DNA of 64,000 nt from Streptomyces sp. NBC_01717. GTDB lineage: Bacteria; Actinomycetota; Actinomycetes; Streptomycetales; Streptomycetaceae. The notes under the pieces were generated by a model. The model searched no databases, was not told where the DNA came from, and worked only from the letters and a program-made list of their open reading frames with translations. The stretch covers positions 3,286,001 to 3,350,000 of the forward strand of contig NZ_CP109178.1 of assembly GCF_036248255.1 (NCBI RefSeq), in the 5' to 3' direction. Every line of letters starts with the position of its first letter. Position 1 is the stretch's first letter. The translations under genes were made by a program, and so were the position numbers. Shown piece after piece: positions 16,963 through 26,132 of the stretch.

Positions 16963-17101
16963 GGGCGATTCCGGGCCGGGGCCGGGTCGGGGCCGCGCCG
17001 CGTCCCCAGCCGTTGATCTGTCACCATTCCCCGGGGGACCGTTCGCCGGCGAACGGTACTCGTTTCGAGAGTTGCGACCAGGGGACGGATGGGACCGCGC
17101 A

Positions 17102-20100
17102 GTGCGGGGCTACGAACGCCAGGAGAGCCACCGAGCTGACGACGACCACCTCTCGCGGTTCGAAGCCGAGATGGATCGGCTGAAGACCGACCGGGAGAAG
17201 GCCGTCCAGCACGCCGAGGACCTCGGTTACCAGGTCGAGGTCTTGCGCGCCAAGCTGCATGAGGCTCGGCGCAATCTCGCGACCCGTCCCGCGTACGACA
17301 GCGCGGACATCGGCTACCAGGCCGAACAGCTGCTCCGTAATGCCCAGATCCAGGCTGATCAGCTGCGGACCGACGCCGAGCGCGAGCTCCGTGACGCCCG
17401 GGCGCAGACGCAGCGGATCCTGCAGGAGCACGCCGAACACCAGGCGCGGCTGCAGGCCGAGCTGCACAACGAGGCCGTGCAGCGGCGGCAGCAGCTCGAC
17501 CAGGAGCTCGCGGAGCGCCGCCAGACCGTCGAGTCGCACGTCAACGAGAACGTCGCCTGGGCCGAGCAGCTGCGGGCCCGGACCGAGTCCCAGGCCCGCC
17601 GGCTGCTCGACGAGTCGCGGGCCGAGGCCGAGCAGTCCCTGTCCGGCGCCCGCGCCGAGGCCGTCCGGCTCGCGGACGAGACCCGGCAGCGGCTCGGCTC
17701 CGAGGCGGAGTCCGCCCGCGCCGAGGCCGAGACCATCCTGCTGCGCGCCCGCAAGGACGCCGAGCGGCTGCTCAACGCCGCGTCCAACCAGGCGCAGGAG
17801 GCCACCAGCCACGCCGAGCAGCTGCGCACGTCGACGAACGCGGAGACCGAGCAGACCAGACAGCAGACCGCCGAGCTGAACCGGGCCGCCGAGCAGCGCA
17901 TGCAGGAGGCCGAGACGCAGCTGCGCGAGGCCCGCCTGGAGGCCGAGAAGGTCCTCACGGAGGCGAAGGAGGCCGCGGTCAAGCGGCTGGCCGGCGCCGA
18001 GTCGCAGAACGAGCAGCGCACCCGTACGGCCAAGTCGGAGATCGCCCGGCTGGTCGGCGAGGCCACGAAGGACGCCGAGGCGCTGAAGGCGGAGGCCGAG
18101 CAGGCGCTCGCCGACGCCCGTGCCGAGGCGGAGCGGCTCACGTCCGAGGCGCAGGAGAAGGCCCGCACAGCGGCCGCCGAGGACACCGCGGCCCAGCTCG
18201 CCAAGGCGGCCAGGGCCGCCGAGGAGGTGCTGACCAAGGCATCCGAGGACGCGAAGTCCACCACCCGCGCGGCGAGCGAGGAGGCCGACCGGATCCGCCG
18301 CGAGGCGGAGGCCGAGGCGGACCGGCTGCGCGGCGAGGCGGCGGAGCAGGCCGACCAGCTCAAGGGCGCGGCCAAGGACGACACCAAGGAGTACCGGGCC
18401 AAGACGGTCGAGCTGCAGGAGGAGGCGCGCAGGCTGCGCGGCGAGGCCGAGCAGCTGCGCTCCGAGGCGGTCGCCGAGGGCGAGCGGATCCGCGGCGAGG
18501 CCCGCCGCGAGGCCGTCCAGCAGATCGAGGAGGGCGCGAAGACCGCCGAGGAACTGCTGTCCAAGGCGAAGGCGGACGCGGAGGAGCTGCGGACCTCCGC
18601 GGGCACCGAGAGCGAACGGGTCCGTGCCGAGGCGATCGAGCGCGCCTCGGTGCTGCGCAAGCAGGCCGAGGAGGCCCTGGAGCGGGCCCGCGCGGAGGCC
18701 GAGCGGCTGCGTACCGAGTCCGAGGAGCAGGCGGAGTCCACCACGACAGCGGCCGAGCAGGCCGCGGCGGAGCTCCGTGAGGAGACCGAGCGTGCGGTCG
18801 CGGCCCGGCATGCCGAGGCGGCCGATGAGCTGATCCGGCTGCATACCGAGGCCGAGACCCGGGTCACCACCGCCGAGCAGGCACTCACGGACGCGCGCGC
18901 CGAGGCGGAGCGGATCCGGCGCGAGACGAACGAGGAGTCCGAGCGGCTGCGCGCGGAGGCCGCCGAGCGGCTGCGCGCCCTGCAGCAGCAGTCCGAGACC
19001 GAGGCCGAGCGGCTGCGCGACGAGGCGGCGGCGGATGCGTCGCGGTCCCGTGCGGAGGGCGAGGCCGTCGCCGTACGGCTGCGCAGCGAGGCGGCATCCG
19101 AGGCGGAGCGGCTCAGGACCGAGGCGCAGGAGAGCGCCGACCGGGTGCGGTCCGAGGCCGCGGCCGCGGCCGAGCGGGTCGGCACCGAGGCCGCCGAGGC
19201 ACTGGCCGCCGCCCAGGAGGAGGCGAACCGGCGCCGCCGCGAGGCCGAGGAGACCCTCGACGCCGCGCGCACGGAGGCCACCCAGGAGCGCGAGCGGGCC
19301 CGCGAGCAGAGCGAGGAGCTCCTCGCCTCCGCCCGTAAGCGGGTCGAGGAGGCGCAGGCCGAGGCCCAGCGGCTGGTCGGCGAGGCGGACGCCCGGGCGA
19401 CCGAGATGGTCTCCGCCGCCGAGCAGACCGCCCAGCAGGTACGGGATTCGGTCTCCGGGCTCCACGAGCAGGCCGAGGCGGAGATCGCCGGGCTGCGTTC
19501 CACCGCCGAGCATGTCGCGGAGCGGACGAAGTCCGAGGCGCAGGAGGAGGCGGACCGGGTCCGCGCCGACGCGTACGCGGAGCGGGAGCGGGCCGGCGAG
19601 GACTCGGCGCGCATCCGCCGGGAGGCCCAGGAGGAGTCCGAGGCCGCGAAGGCGATGGCCGAGCGGACCCTCAGCGACGCGATCACCGAGTCGGAGCGGC
19701 TGCGCACCGACACCGCGGAGTACAGCCAGCGGATGCGTACCGAGGCGTCGGATGCGCTGGCCTCGGCCGAGCAGGACGCTGCGCGCAGCCGCGCGGAGGC
19801 CCGCGAGGACGCCAACCGGATGCGTTCGGACGCCGCGGCCCAGGCCGACCGGCTGGTGGGCGAGGCGACGGGCGAGGCCGAGCGGATCCTTACCGAGGCG
19901 ACGCAGCAGGCGACCGAACTCGTCGGCGACGCCACCGACGAGGCGGAGCGGCTGCGTGCGGAGGCGTCAGCCACCGTCGGCTCGGCGCAGGAGCACGCTG
20001 CCCGCACCCGCGAGGAGTCGGAGCGGGTGCGCGCCGACGCGGAGGCGGCGGCCGAGCAGATGCGCGGGGAGGCCCGCGAGGAGGCGGACCGGCTGCTCGA

Positions 20101-20896
20101 CGAGGCGCGCGAGGCGGCGGCGAAGCGCCGTGCCGACGCCGCCGAGCAGGCCGACCAGCTCGTCAACAAGGCCCAGGAGGAGGCGCTGCGCGCCGCCACC
20201 GAGGCCGAGAAGCAGGCCGACACGATGGTCGGCGCGGCCCGCAAGGAGGCCGTGCGGATCACCGCGGAGGCGACCGTCGAGGGCAACTCGCTGGTGGAGC
20301 GGGCCCGTACGGACGCGGACGAGCTGCTGGTCGGCGCCCGCCGGGACGCCACGGCCATACGGGAGCGGGCCGAGGAGCTCCGGGCCCGTCTGGAGAGCGA
20401 GATCGAGGAGCTGCACGACCGGGCGCGGCGCGAGACCTCCGAGCAGATGAAGACGGCGGGCGAGCGCGTCGACAAGCTGATGAAGGCGGCGACGGAGCAG
20501 CGCGAAGAAGCTACGGCGAAGGCCAAGGAGCTGCTGGCGGACGCGAATTCGGAGGCGAGCAAGGTCCGGATCGCCGCCGTGAAGCGGGCCGAGTCGCTGC
20601 TGAAGGAGGCCGAGCAGAAGAAGGCCAGCATGGTCCGCGAGGCCGAGAAGCTGCGCGCCGACGCCGAGCAGGAGGCGAAGAAGACGGTGGACGAGGGCCG
20701 TCGCGAGCTCGATGTCCTGGTGCGCCGGCGCGAGGACATCAACACGGAGATCTCCCGTGTCCAGGACGTCCTGGAGGCGTTGGAGTCCTTCGAGGCACCG
20801 GGCAGCGGCAAGGGTGCGGGCGGCGGTTCCACGGGCGGCGTCAAAGCCGGGGCCTCGGCCGGCACTCGATCGAGTGGCAAGTCGTCCGAGGGGTAG
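17102..20896 (+). CDS. scy: Scy, giant coiled-coil polarity/cytoskeletal protein
   Basis: The 1264-residue protein is almost entirely coiled coil, dominated by Ala, Glu, Arg and Asp. A short N-terminal DivIVA-like region ('LGYQVEVLRAKLHEARR') precedes very long heptad/hendecad repeats with recurrent blocks such as 'EAERLR', 'RAEAE' and 'EADRIR'. Only the C-terminal 50 residues are Gly/Ser-rich. In S. coelicolor Scy organises the tip assembly centre with DivIVA, FilP and ParA. GTG at 17102 was chosen over a GTG 47 codons upstream because a promoter overlaps the latter. The adjacency with filP is diagnostic. High GC3 makes a long antisense frame that is not a gene. Confidence 0.93.
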   Translation: MRGYERQESHRADDDHLSRFEAEMDRLKTDREKAVQHAEDLGYQVEVLRAKLHEARRNLATRPAYDSADIGYQAEQLLRNAQIQADQLRTDAERELRDARAQTQRILQEHAEHQARLQAELHNEAVQRRQQLDQELAERRQTVESHVNENVAWAEQLRARTESQARRLLDESRAEAEQSLSGARAEAVRLADETRQRLGSEAESARAEAETILLRARKDAERLLNAASNQAQEATSHAEQLRTSTNAETEQTRQQTAELNRAAEQRMQEAETQLREARLEAEKVLTEAKEAAVKRLAGAESQNEQRTRTAKSEIARLVGEATKDAEALKAEAEQALADARAEAERLTSEAQEKARTAAAEDTAAQLAKAARAAEEVLTKASEDAKSTTRAASEEADRIRREAEAEADRLRGEAAEQADQLKGAAKDDTKEYRAKTVELQEEARRLRGEAEQLRSEAVAEGERIRGEARREAVQQIEEGAKTAEELLSKAKADAEELRTSAGTESERVRAEAIERASVLRKQAEEALERARAEAERLRTESEEQAESTTTAAEQAAAELREETERAVAARHAEAADELIRLHTEAETRVTTAEQALTDARAEAERIRRETNEESERLRAEAAERLRALQQQSETEAERLRDEAAADASRSRAEGEAVAVRLRSEAASEAERLRTEAQESADRVRSEAAAAAERVGTEAAEALAAAQEEANRRRREAEETLDAARTEATQERERAREQSEELLASARKRVEEAQAEAQRLVGEADARATEMVSAAEQTAQQVRDSVSGLHEQAEAEIAGLRSTAEHVAERTKSEAQEEADRVRADAYAERERAGEDSARIRREAQEESEAAKAMAERTLSDAITESERLRTDTAEYSQRMRTEASDALASAEQDAARSRAEAREDANRMRSDAAAQADRLVGEATGEAERILTEATQQATELVGDATDEAERLRAEASATVGSAQEHAARTREESERVRADAEAAAEQMRGEAREEADRLLDEAREAAAKRRADAAEQADQLVNKAQEEALRAATEAEKQADTMVGAARKEAVRITAEATVEGNSLVERARTDADELLVGARRDATAIRERAEELRARLESEIEELHDRARRETSEQMKTAGERVDKLMKAATEQREEATAKAKELLADANSEASKVRIAAVKRAESLLKEAEQKKASMVREAEKLRADAEQEAKKTVDEGRRELDVLVRRREDINTEISRVQDVLEALESFEAPGSGKGAGGGSTGGVKAGASAGTRSSGKSSEG

Positions 20897-20970
20897 TCAC
20901 CCGGCCGAGTCACATGCTTCGACAAGGAGGTTCGCCCCTCCGAGTGGCAAGGGTTCCGGGGGTTAGCCAC
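20871..20970 (+). repeat. Imperfect 30-bp duplication of the scy 3' end
   Basis: Bases 20871-20900, covering the last scy codons and stop, recur at 20941-20970 with 24 of 30 matches, offset by exactly 70 bp. Both begin CGAGTGGCAA. The second copy, with GCCACTC nearby, can also fold into a weak hairpin, so it may serve as a terminator. Confidence 0.6.
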
Positions 20971-21034
20971 TCAAAAGGGGGGTCATTCTCCAGATCAAAC
21001 GGGCATCCACTCGATGACACGCCGCTCGGGCCCC

Positions 21035-21040
21035 TAGGAT
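21035..21040 (+). promoter_or_regulatory. filP -10 element
   Basis: TAGGAT, the consensus -10 for the main Streptomyces sigma factor, lies 41 bp before the filP ATG, with -35-like bases (CGATGA) 17 bp upstream. It suggests filP has its own promoter in addition to any read-through from scy. Confidence 0.5.
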
Positions 21041-21081
21041 TCCCCCTATCACCTCACCGGTCTTACTTCGACAGGAACCCC

Positions 21082-22020
21082 ATGAGTGACCCTTCCTCCC
21101 CCTTCGGCTTCGAGCTCGTGCGGCGTGGTTACGACCGCGGTCAGGTGGATGACCGCATTACCAAGCTCGTCGCCGACCGTGATAGTGCTCTCACCCGCAT
21201 CACGTCTCTGGAAAAGCGCATCGAGGAGCTGCACCTCGAAACGCAGAACGCCCAGGCCCAGGTGAACGACGCGGAGCCGTCGTACGCCGGTCTCGGTGCG
21301 CGCGTGGAGAAGATCCTCCGCCTCGCCGAGGAGGAGGCGAAGGACCTGCGCGAGGAGGCCCGTCGCGCCGCCGAGCAGCACCGCGAGCTCGCCGAGTCTG
21401 CCGCCCAGCAGGTGCGCAACGACGCCGAGTCGTTCGCCACCGAGCGCAAGGCGAAGGCCGAGGACGAGGGCGTACGCATCGTCGAGAAGGCCAAGGGTGA
21501 GGCCGGCTCGCTGCGCACCGAGGCCCAGAAGGACGCGGCGCAGAAGCGCGAGGAGGCGGATGCCCTCTTCGAGGAGACCCGCGCCAAGGCCGCCCAGGCC
21601 GCCGCGGACTTCGAGACCAACCTGGCCAAGCGCCGCGACCAGTCGGAGCGCGACCTCGCGTCCCGTCAGGCCAAGGCCGAGAAGCGCCTCGCCGAGATCG
21701 AGCACCGTGCCGAGCAGCTCCGCCTGGAGGCCGAGAAGCTCCGTACGGACGCCGAGCGCCGGGCCCGCCAGACGGTGGAGACCGCGCAGCGTCAGGCCGA
21801 GGACATCGTGGCCGACGCGAACGCGAAGGCCGACCGGATCCGCAGCGAATCGGAGCGCGAGCTGGCGGCGCTCACCAACCGCCGCGACTCGATCAACGCG
21901 CAGCTGACCAACGTCCGCGAGATGCTGGCGACGCTGACCGGTGCCGCGGTGGCCGCCGCCGGTTCGCCGGTGGACGACGAGCCCGTCACCCGTGGGGTCC
22001 CGGCTCAGCAGACCCGCTGA
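21082..22020 (+). CDS. filP: FilP, intermediate-filament-like coiled-coil protein
   Basis: The 312-residue protein matches the size of S. coelicolor FilP (about 310). A short N-terminal region with the DivIVA-like 'FELVRRGYDRGQVDDRI' is followed by coiled coil from about residue 30 to 285 and a small Ala/Gly/Pro tail. FilP self-assembles into cis-filaments near hyphal tips, interacts with DivIVA and stiffens the hypha. AGGAA precedes the ATG. It lies directly after scy with its own TAGGAT promoter element. Confidence 0.93.
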   Translation: MSDPSSPFGFELVRRGYDRGQVDDRITKLVADRDSALTRITSLEKRIEELHLETQNAQAQVNDAEPSYAGLGARVEKILRLAEEEAKDLREEARRAAEQHRELAESAAQQVRNDAESFATERKAKAEDEGVRIVEKAKGEAGSLRTEAQKDAAQKREEADALFEETRAKAAQAAADFETNLAKRRDQSERDLASRQAKAEKRLAEIEHRAEQLRLEAEKLRTDAERRARQTVETAQRQAEDIVADANAKADRIRSESERELAALTNRRDSINAQLTNVREMLATLTGAAVAAAGSPVDDEPVTRGVPAQQTR

Positions 22021-22094
22021 TCCCTCAGTACCTCAGCTGTACCCCTTGCGCGCCCGGTTCCGCCCTTGTGGTGGCGCCGGGCGCGCGCCCGTTC

Positions 22095-22107
22095 TAGCGT
22101 GAGCGCA
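22095..22107 (+). promoter_or_regulatory. -10 element of a probable leaderless ABC operon promoter
   Basis: TAGCGT, 6 nt, then ATG. There is no Shine-Dalgarno in the short spacer after filP. Confidence 0.45.
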
Positions 22108-23105
22108 TGATCGAGCTTGATGGTCTCACCAAGCGCTTCGGTAACAAGGTTGCCGTCGACCACCTCTCATGCCAGGTCAGGCCTGGAATGGTGACGGGTT
22201 TTCTGGGCCCGAACGGGGCGGGCAAGTCCACCACGATGCGGATGATGCTCGATCTCGACAACCCGACGAGCGGATCGGTGCGGATCGACGGCAAGCACTA
22301 CCGCGAGCTGTCGGAACCCCTGAAGCACATCGGCGCGCTGCTCGACGCGAAGTCCATGCACGGCGGCCGCAGCGCGTACAACAATCTGCTCTGTCTCGCG
22401 CAGAGCAATCGCATCCCGAAGAGCCGTGTCCCGGAGGTTCTCGACACCGTCGGCCTGAGCGCGGTGGCGAAGAAGAAGTCCAAGTCGTTCTCTCTCGGTA
22501 TGGGGCAGCGGCTCGGAATCGCGGCCGCGCTGCTCGGTGATCCCGAGATTCTGATGTTCGACGAACCCGTCAATGGTCTGGACCCCGAGGGAATTCACTG
22601 GATTCGCAATCTGATGAAGACGCTCGCGGCGGAAGGCCGGACGATCTTCGTCTCCTCGCATCTGATGAGCGAAATGGCCCTCACCGCAGAACACTTGATC
22701 GTCATCGGCCAGGGCCGACTGCTCGCCGACACCTCGATGGCCGACTTCATCCACCAGAACTCGCGCAGTTACGTACGCATGCGCTCCCCGCAGCAGGAAC
22801 GGCTGCGCGATGTGCTGCACGAGGCGGGCATCATCGCGGTCGAGTCGGGGAGCGGCATGCTGGAGATCGACGGCGCCACCAGCGAGCAGCTCGGCGAGCT
22901 GGCCGCGCAGCACCACATCGTGCTGCATGAGCTGAGCTCCCAGCGGGCCTCGCTGGAAGAAGCGTTCATGCAGATGACGGCGGACTCCGTGGAGTACCAC
23001 GCCCACGCGGACCACGCCGGGCCGCCACCGGCGCTCGCGGGCCCGCAGTGGGGCGGGCAGTGGAACCTGCAGTCCGGCACCCCCGGCCCCGGAAAGGGGG
23101 CGTGA
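22107..23105 (+). CDS. ABC transporter ATP-binding protein (cassette 1)
   Basis: The 332-residue nucleotide-binding subunit has Walker A 'GPNGAGKST' (about 34-42), signature 'SLGMGQRLG', Walker B 'ILMFDEPVNGLDPEG' and switch His in 'VSSHLMSE'. The C-terminal extension (about 220-300) is of the type seen in ABC-2 exporters such as DrrA- and NatA-like proteins. It pairs with the permease that starts inside its stop codon (GTGA). The substrate is unknown. It is closely similar to the ATPase of cassette 2, indicating tandem duplication. Confidence 0.92.
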   Translation: MIELDGLTKRFGNKVAVDHLSCQVRPGMVTGFLGPNGAGKSTTMRMMLDLDNPTSGSVRIDGKHYRELSEPLKHIGALLDAKSMHGGRSAYNNLLCLAQSNRIPKSRVPEVLDTVGLSAVAKKKSKSFSLGMGQRLGIAAALLGDPEILMFDEPVNGLDPEGIHWIRNLMKTLAAEGRTIFVSSHLMSEMALTAEHLIVIGQGRLLADTSMADFIHQNSRSYVRMRSPQQERLRDVLHEAGIIAVESGSGMLEIDGATSEQLGELAAQHHIVLHELSSQRASLEEAFMQMTADSVEYHAHADHAGPPPALAGPQWGGQWNLQSGTPGPGKGA

Positions 23106-23893
23106 CGACGATGGCATCGTCGGTACCCGCGGTCCTGAACTCCGAGTGGACCAAGATCCGTACGGTCTCCTCGACCACCTGGACCCTGATCTCCGCGTTC
23201 GTCGTCACCGTGGCGATGAGCGCGGCACTCTGCGCACTGATGAACGCCCAGTTCGACGATCTCCCCGCACCGGAGAGGGCCACTTTCGACCCGACCTTCC
23301 TCAGCTTCTCCGGCATGATCCTCGGCCAGCTGGCGATGGTCGTCTTCGGTGTCCTGGTGGTCGGTACGGAGTACAGCTCCGGCATGATCCGCACCTCGCT
23401 GGCCGCCGTACCGCAGCGCGGCTCGTTCCTCTTCAGCAAGATCGCGGTCGCCGGCGTCCTCGCCCTGGTGGTCGGCCTCGCCACCAGCTTCGTCACCTTC
23501 TTCCTCGGCCAGGCCCTGCTCGGCGACCACCGCACGGACATCGGTGCGGACAACGTCCTGCGCGCGGTCTTCGGCGGCGGCCTCTACATGGGCCTGATCG
23601 CGATCTTCTCCATGGGCGTGGCCACGATGCTGCGCAGCTCGATGCTGTCGCTCGGCATCCTGATGCCGTTCTTCTTCCTGGTCTCCCAGATCCTGTCGGC
23701 GGTCCCGGGCGCCAAGAACGTGGCCCGCTACTTCCCCGACCGGGCCGGCTCCAAGATCATGCAGGTGGTTCCGGACGCCATGCGCAGCGACCCGGCCCCG
23801 TACGGCCCGTGGGGCGGGCTCGGCATTCTGGTGGCGTGGGTGGTCGCCGCGCTGATCGGCGGCTATCTCGTACTCAAGAAGCGGGACGCGTGA
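23102..23893 (+). CDS. ABC-2 type transporter permease (cassette 1)
   Basis: The 263-residue membrane protein has six hydrophobic segments. It starts with a short cytoplasmic stretch containing 'NSEWTKIRTVSSTTWTL', a motif shared with the permease of cassette 2 and other Streptomyces ABC-2 permeases ('LxSEWTKIR'). GTG overlapping the ATPase stop was chosen; ATG three codons later is also feasible. It forms a dimeric export channel with the preceding ATPase. No substrate clue exists in the neighbourhood. Confidence 0.88.
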   Translation: MTTMASSVPAVLNSEWTKIRTVSSTTWTLISAFVVTVAMSAALCALMNAQFDDLPAPERATFDPTFLSFSGMILGQLAMVVFGVLVVGTEYSSGMIRTSLAAVPQRGSFLFSKIAVAGVLALVVGLATSFVTFFLGQALLGDHRTDIGADNVLRAVFGGGLYMGLIAIFSMGVATMLRSSMLSLGILMPFFFLVSQILSAVPGAKNVARYFPDRAGSKIMQVVPDAMRSDPAPYGPWGGLGILVAWVVAALIGGYLVLKKRDA

Positions 23894-24084
23894 TCCCGGT
23901 GGAAGCGGGAGGAAGCAGAGGAAAGCAGGAGGAAGACATCCGGTTCGGTCCGATACGTGGGTGACGCACCCCCGCAACGGCTTGGCCGGAACCGTCAAGG
24001 CCTGGATATCCTCCTAACTCTTACGGGGGGCGTGCGGCCGGTCGGCCTGGGCCCCGACGACAGATAAGTCGATGGGGCTGGAGC

Positions 24085-25221
24085 ATGATCGAGGCAGTCG
24101 GCCTGACCAAGCGCTACGGCGCGAAGACGGCCGTGTACAACCTTTCCTTCCAGGTGCGGCCGGGTGCCGTCACCGGATTCCTCGGTCCCAACGGGTCGGG
24201 CAAGTCCACCACCATGCGCATGATGCTCGGCCTGGACCGTCCGACGGCGGGCCATGTGACGATCGGCGGGCACGCCTTCCGCAGCCTGCCGAACGCCCCG
24301 CGTCAGGTGGGTGCGCTGCTGGACGCCAAGGCGGTGCACGGTGGCCGCAGCGCCCGCAATCACCTGCTCTCGCTGGCCCAGCTCGCCGGCATTCCGGCCG
24401 CCCGGGTCGACGAGGTGCTCGGCGTCGTCGGTCTGCAGGACGTCGCCAGGAAGCGGTCCAAGGGGTTCTCGCTCGGCATGGGGCAGCGGCTCGGGATCGC
24501 GGCGGCACTGCTCGGCGACCCGCAGGTGCTGCTCTTCGACGAGCCGGTCAACGGTCTGGACCCCGAGGGCATCCTCTGGGTCCGCAACCTGATGAAGATG
24601 CTCGCCTCCGAGGGGCGCACGGTCTTCGTCTCCAGCCACCTGATGAGCGAGATGGCGCTCACCGCCGATCATCTGATCGTGATCGGCCGCGGGCAGTTGC
24701 TCGCCGATATGAGCGTCAAGGACTTCATCTCCGCCAACTCGGCCGATTTCGCCCGGGTGCGGGTCCCGGACGCGCAGCCGGAGCTGCGGGAGAAGCTGAC
24801 CGCGTCGCTCACCGAGTCGGGTGGCCGGGTCATGTCGGAGCCGGACGGGGCGCTGCGCGTCACCGGGCTGCAGCTGTCGCGGATCAGCGATCTCGCGCAC
24901 GAGTCGGACGTCCGGCTGTGGGAGCTCTCGCCGCACCAGGCCTCGCTGGAGGAGGCGTACATGCGGATGACGCAGGGCGCCGTGGACTACCGATCGACGG
25001 TGGACCAGCGGACCGGGCTGCAGCAGCCCGTGATGGGTGGCGGGTACGCGCAGCCGCCCGTCCAGGAGGTGCCGCAGCAGGGCTGGTACGCCCCGCCGCC
25101 GCCCGGACAGAACCCGTACACGGCGCCCCCCGTGGCCGCCCCGGCCGCAGCCGCCCCGGCCGTGCCCGCCACCGGCCCCGCAGACCTGACCCAGCGCGAC
25201 ACCAGCGAGGACGCCCGATGA
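24085..25221 (+). CDS. ABC transporter ATP-binding protein (cassette 2)
   Basis: The 378-residue paralog of the cassette 1 ATPase has Walker A 'GPNGSGKST', signature 'SLGMGQRLG' and Walker B 'LLFDEPVNGLDPEG'. It differs by a C-terminal tail (about 318-378) rich in Pro, Gln and Ala. GGGG about 7 nt before the ATG serves as ribosome binding site. Its stop overlaps the permease start (ATGA). The tail's composition mirrors the N-terminal tail of its own permease, suggesting the two disordered tails meet or have a common origin. Confidence 0.9.
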   Translation: MIEAVGLTKRYGAKTAVYNLSFQVRPGAVTGFLGPNGSGKSTTMRMMLGLDRPTAGHVTIGGHAFRSLPNAPRQVGALLDAKAVHGGRSARNHLLSLAQLAGIPAARVDEVLGVVGLQDVARKRSKGFSLGMGQRLGIAAALLGDPQVLLFDEPVNGLDPEGILWVRNLMKMLASEGRTVFVSSHLMSEMALTADHLIVIGRGQLLADMSVKDFISANSADFARVRVPDAQPELREKLTASLTESGGRVMSEPDGALRVTGLQLSRISDLAHESDVRLWELSPHQASLEEAYMRMTQGAVDYRSTVDQRTGLQQPVMGGGYAQPPVQEVPQQGWYAPPPPGQNPYTAPPVAAPAAAAPAVPATGPADLTQRDTSEDAR

Positions 25222-26111
25222 CAACGCCGCCGACCCCGCAGGCGCCGTACCAGCAGCAGGCGCAGCAGTATCCGCAGCAGCCTGCGGCCCCGCAGCAGAA
25301 CTGGCAGGGGGCGCCCGCAGGCCTCTACGCCTCGCCGATCCCGCAGCGGCGTGCCACCCTCGGTGACGCGCTCGCCTCCGAGTGGACCAAGATCCGTTCC
25401 GTGCGCTCCACGATGTGGACGCTCGGCATCATGATCGTGCTGCTGCTCGGCATCGGACTGCTGTCGGCGATCGCCGTCGACGCGTCCGGCTCCGAACTCG
25501 GCAACACCCCCGTGCTCAGCCTCGGCTTCTTCGGGGTGCTCCTCGGTTCGATCTGCGTGATCACGCTCGGCGTGATGACCATCGCCTCCGAGTACGGCAC
25601 GGGCATGATCCGTACGACGCTGACGGCCTGCCCCACCCGCGGCCGGGTGCTGACCGCGAAGGCGATCGTCTTCTTCCTGCTCACCTTCGTCATCACGACC
25701 GTGACGACCGCGCTCGTCGCGGTGCTGCAGACGGCCATGCTGGGCGGCGCGGAGCCGACCGGCGGCGACTGGCTGCGCGCCACGGTCGGCGTCGGCCTCT
25801 ACATCGCGACGCTGGGGCTGCTGTCGCTCGCGGTGGGCGCCCTCATCCGGCACTCCGCCGGCGCGATCACGATCATGATCGCCGTGGTGCTGCTGCCGCT
25901 CGTCCTGGCCATGTTCATGTTCTCGCAGTCGCTCGCCGACGTGCAGCAGGCCCTCTTCGAGTACTCGATCCCCAGCCAGCTCGGCGCGTTCTACGACGCG
26001 TCCGTCGCCTCGTCGGGTCCGTCCGGCTGGGAGCCGCTCTGGATCATGCTCGGCGTCACGGCCGTGGCCATGATCGGCGCCTATGTGTCGCTCGACCGGC
26101 GCGACGTCTGA
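25218..26111 (+). CDS. ABC-2 type transporter permease (cassette 2)
   Basis: The 297-residue protein opens with a Pro/Gln-rich cytoplasmic tail (1-45, with 'QQQAQQYPQQPAAPQQ'), then 'ASEWTKIRSVRSTMWTL' and six membrane segments. It is paralogous to the cassette 1 permease in the segment around SEWTKIR and in 'EYGTGMIRTTLTACP' (cassette 1: 'EYSSGMIRTSLAAVP'). It is translationally coupled to its ATPase by ATGA. The export substrate is unknown. Confidence 0.88.
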   Translation: MTTPPTPQAPYQQQAQQYPQQPAAPQQNWQGAPAGLYASPIPQRRATLGDALASEWTKIRSVRSTMWTLGIMIVLLLGIGLLSAIAVDASGSELGNTPVLSLGFFGVLLGSICVITLGVMTIASEYGTGMIRTTLTACPTRGRVLTAKAIVFFLLTFVITTVTTALVAVLQTAMLGGAEPTGGDWLRATVGVGLYIATLGLLSLAVGALIRHSAGAITIMIAVVLLPLVLAMFMFSQSLADVQQALFEYSIPSQLGAFYDASVASSGPSGWEPLWIMLGVTAVAMIGAYVSLDRRDV

Positions 26112-26132
26112 CCGGTCACCGGCCCGCGCAGC

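Noticed and set aside
17359..20970. Very long minus-strand open frame (about 1200 codons) opposite scy
   Set aside because: It is a by-product of GC-rich, repetitive coiled-coil codons; it is Ser/Arg/Ala-dominated with no domains, and its third-position bias is wrong for a gene.
24072..25217. Alternative frame overlapping the second ABC ATPase and fused to its permease
   Set aside because: The ATPase frame has all Walker and signature motifs; the other frame is Arg/Gly/Pro noise up to the permease start.
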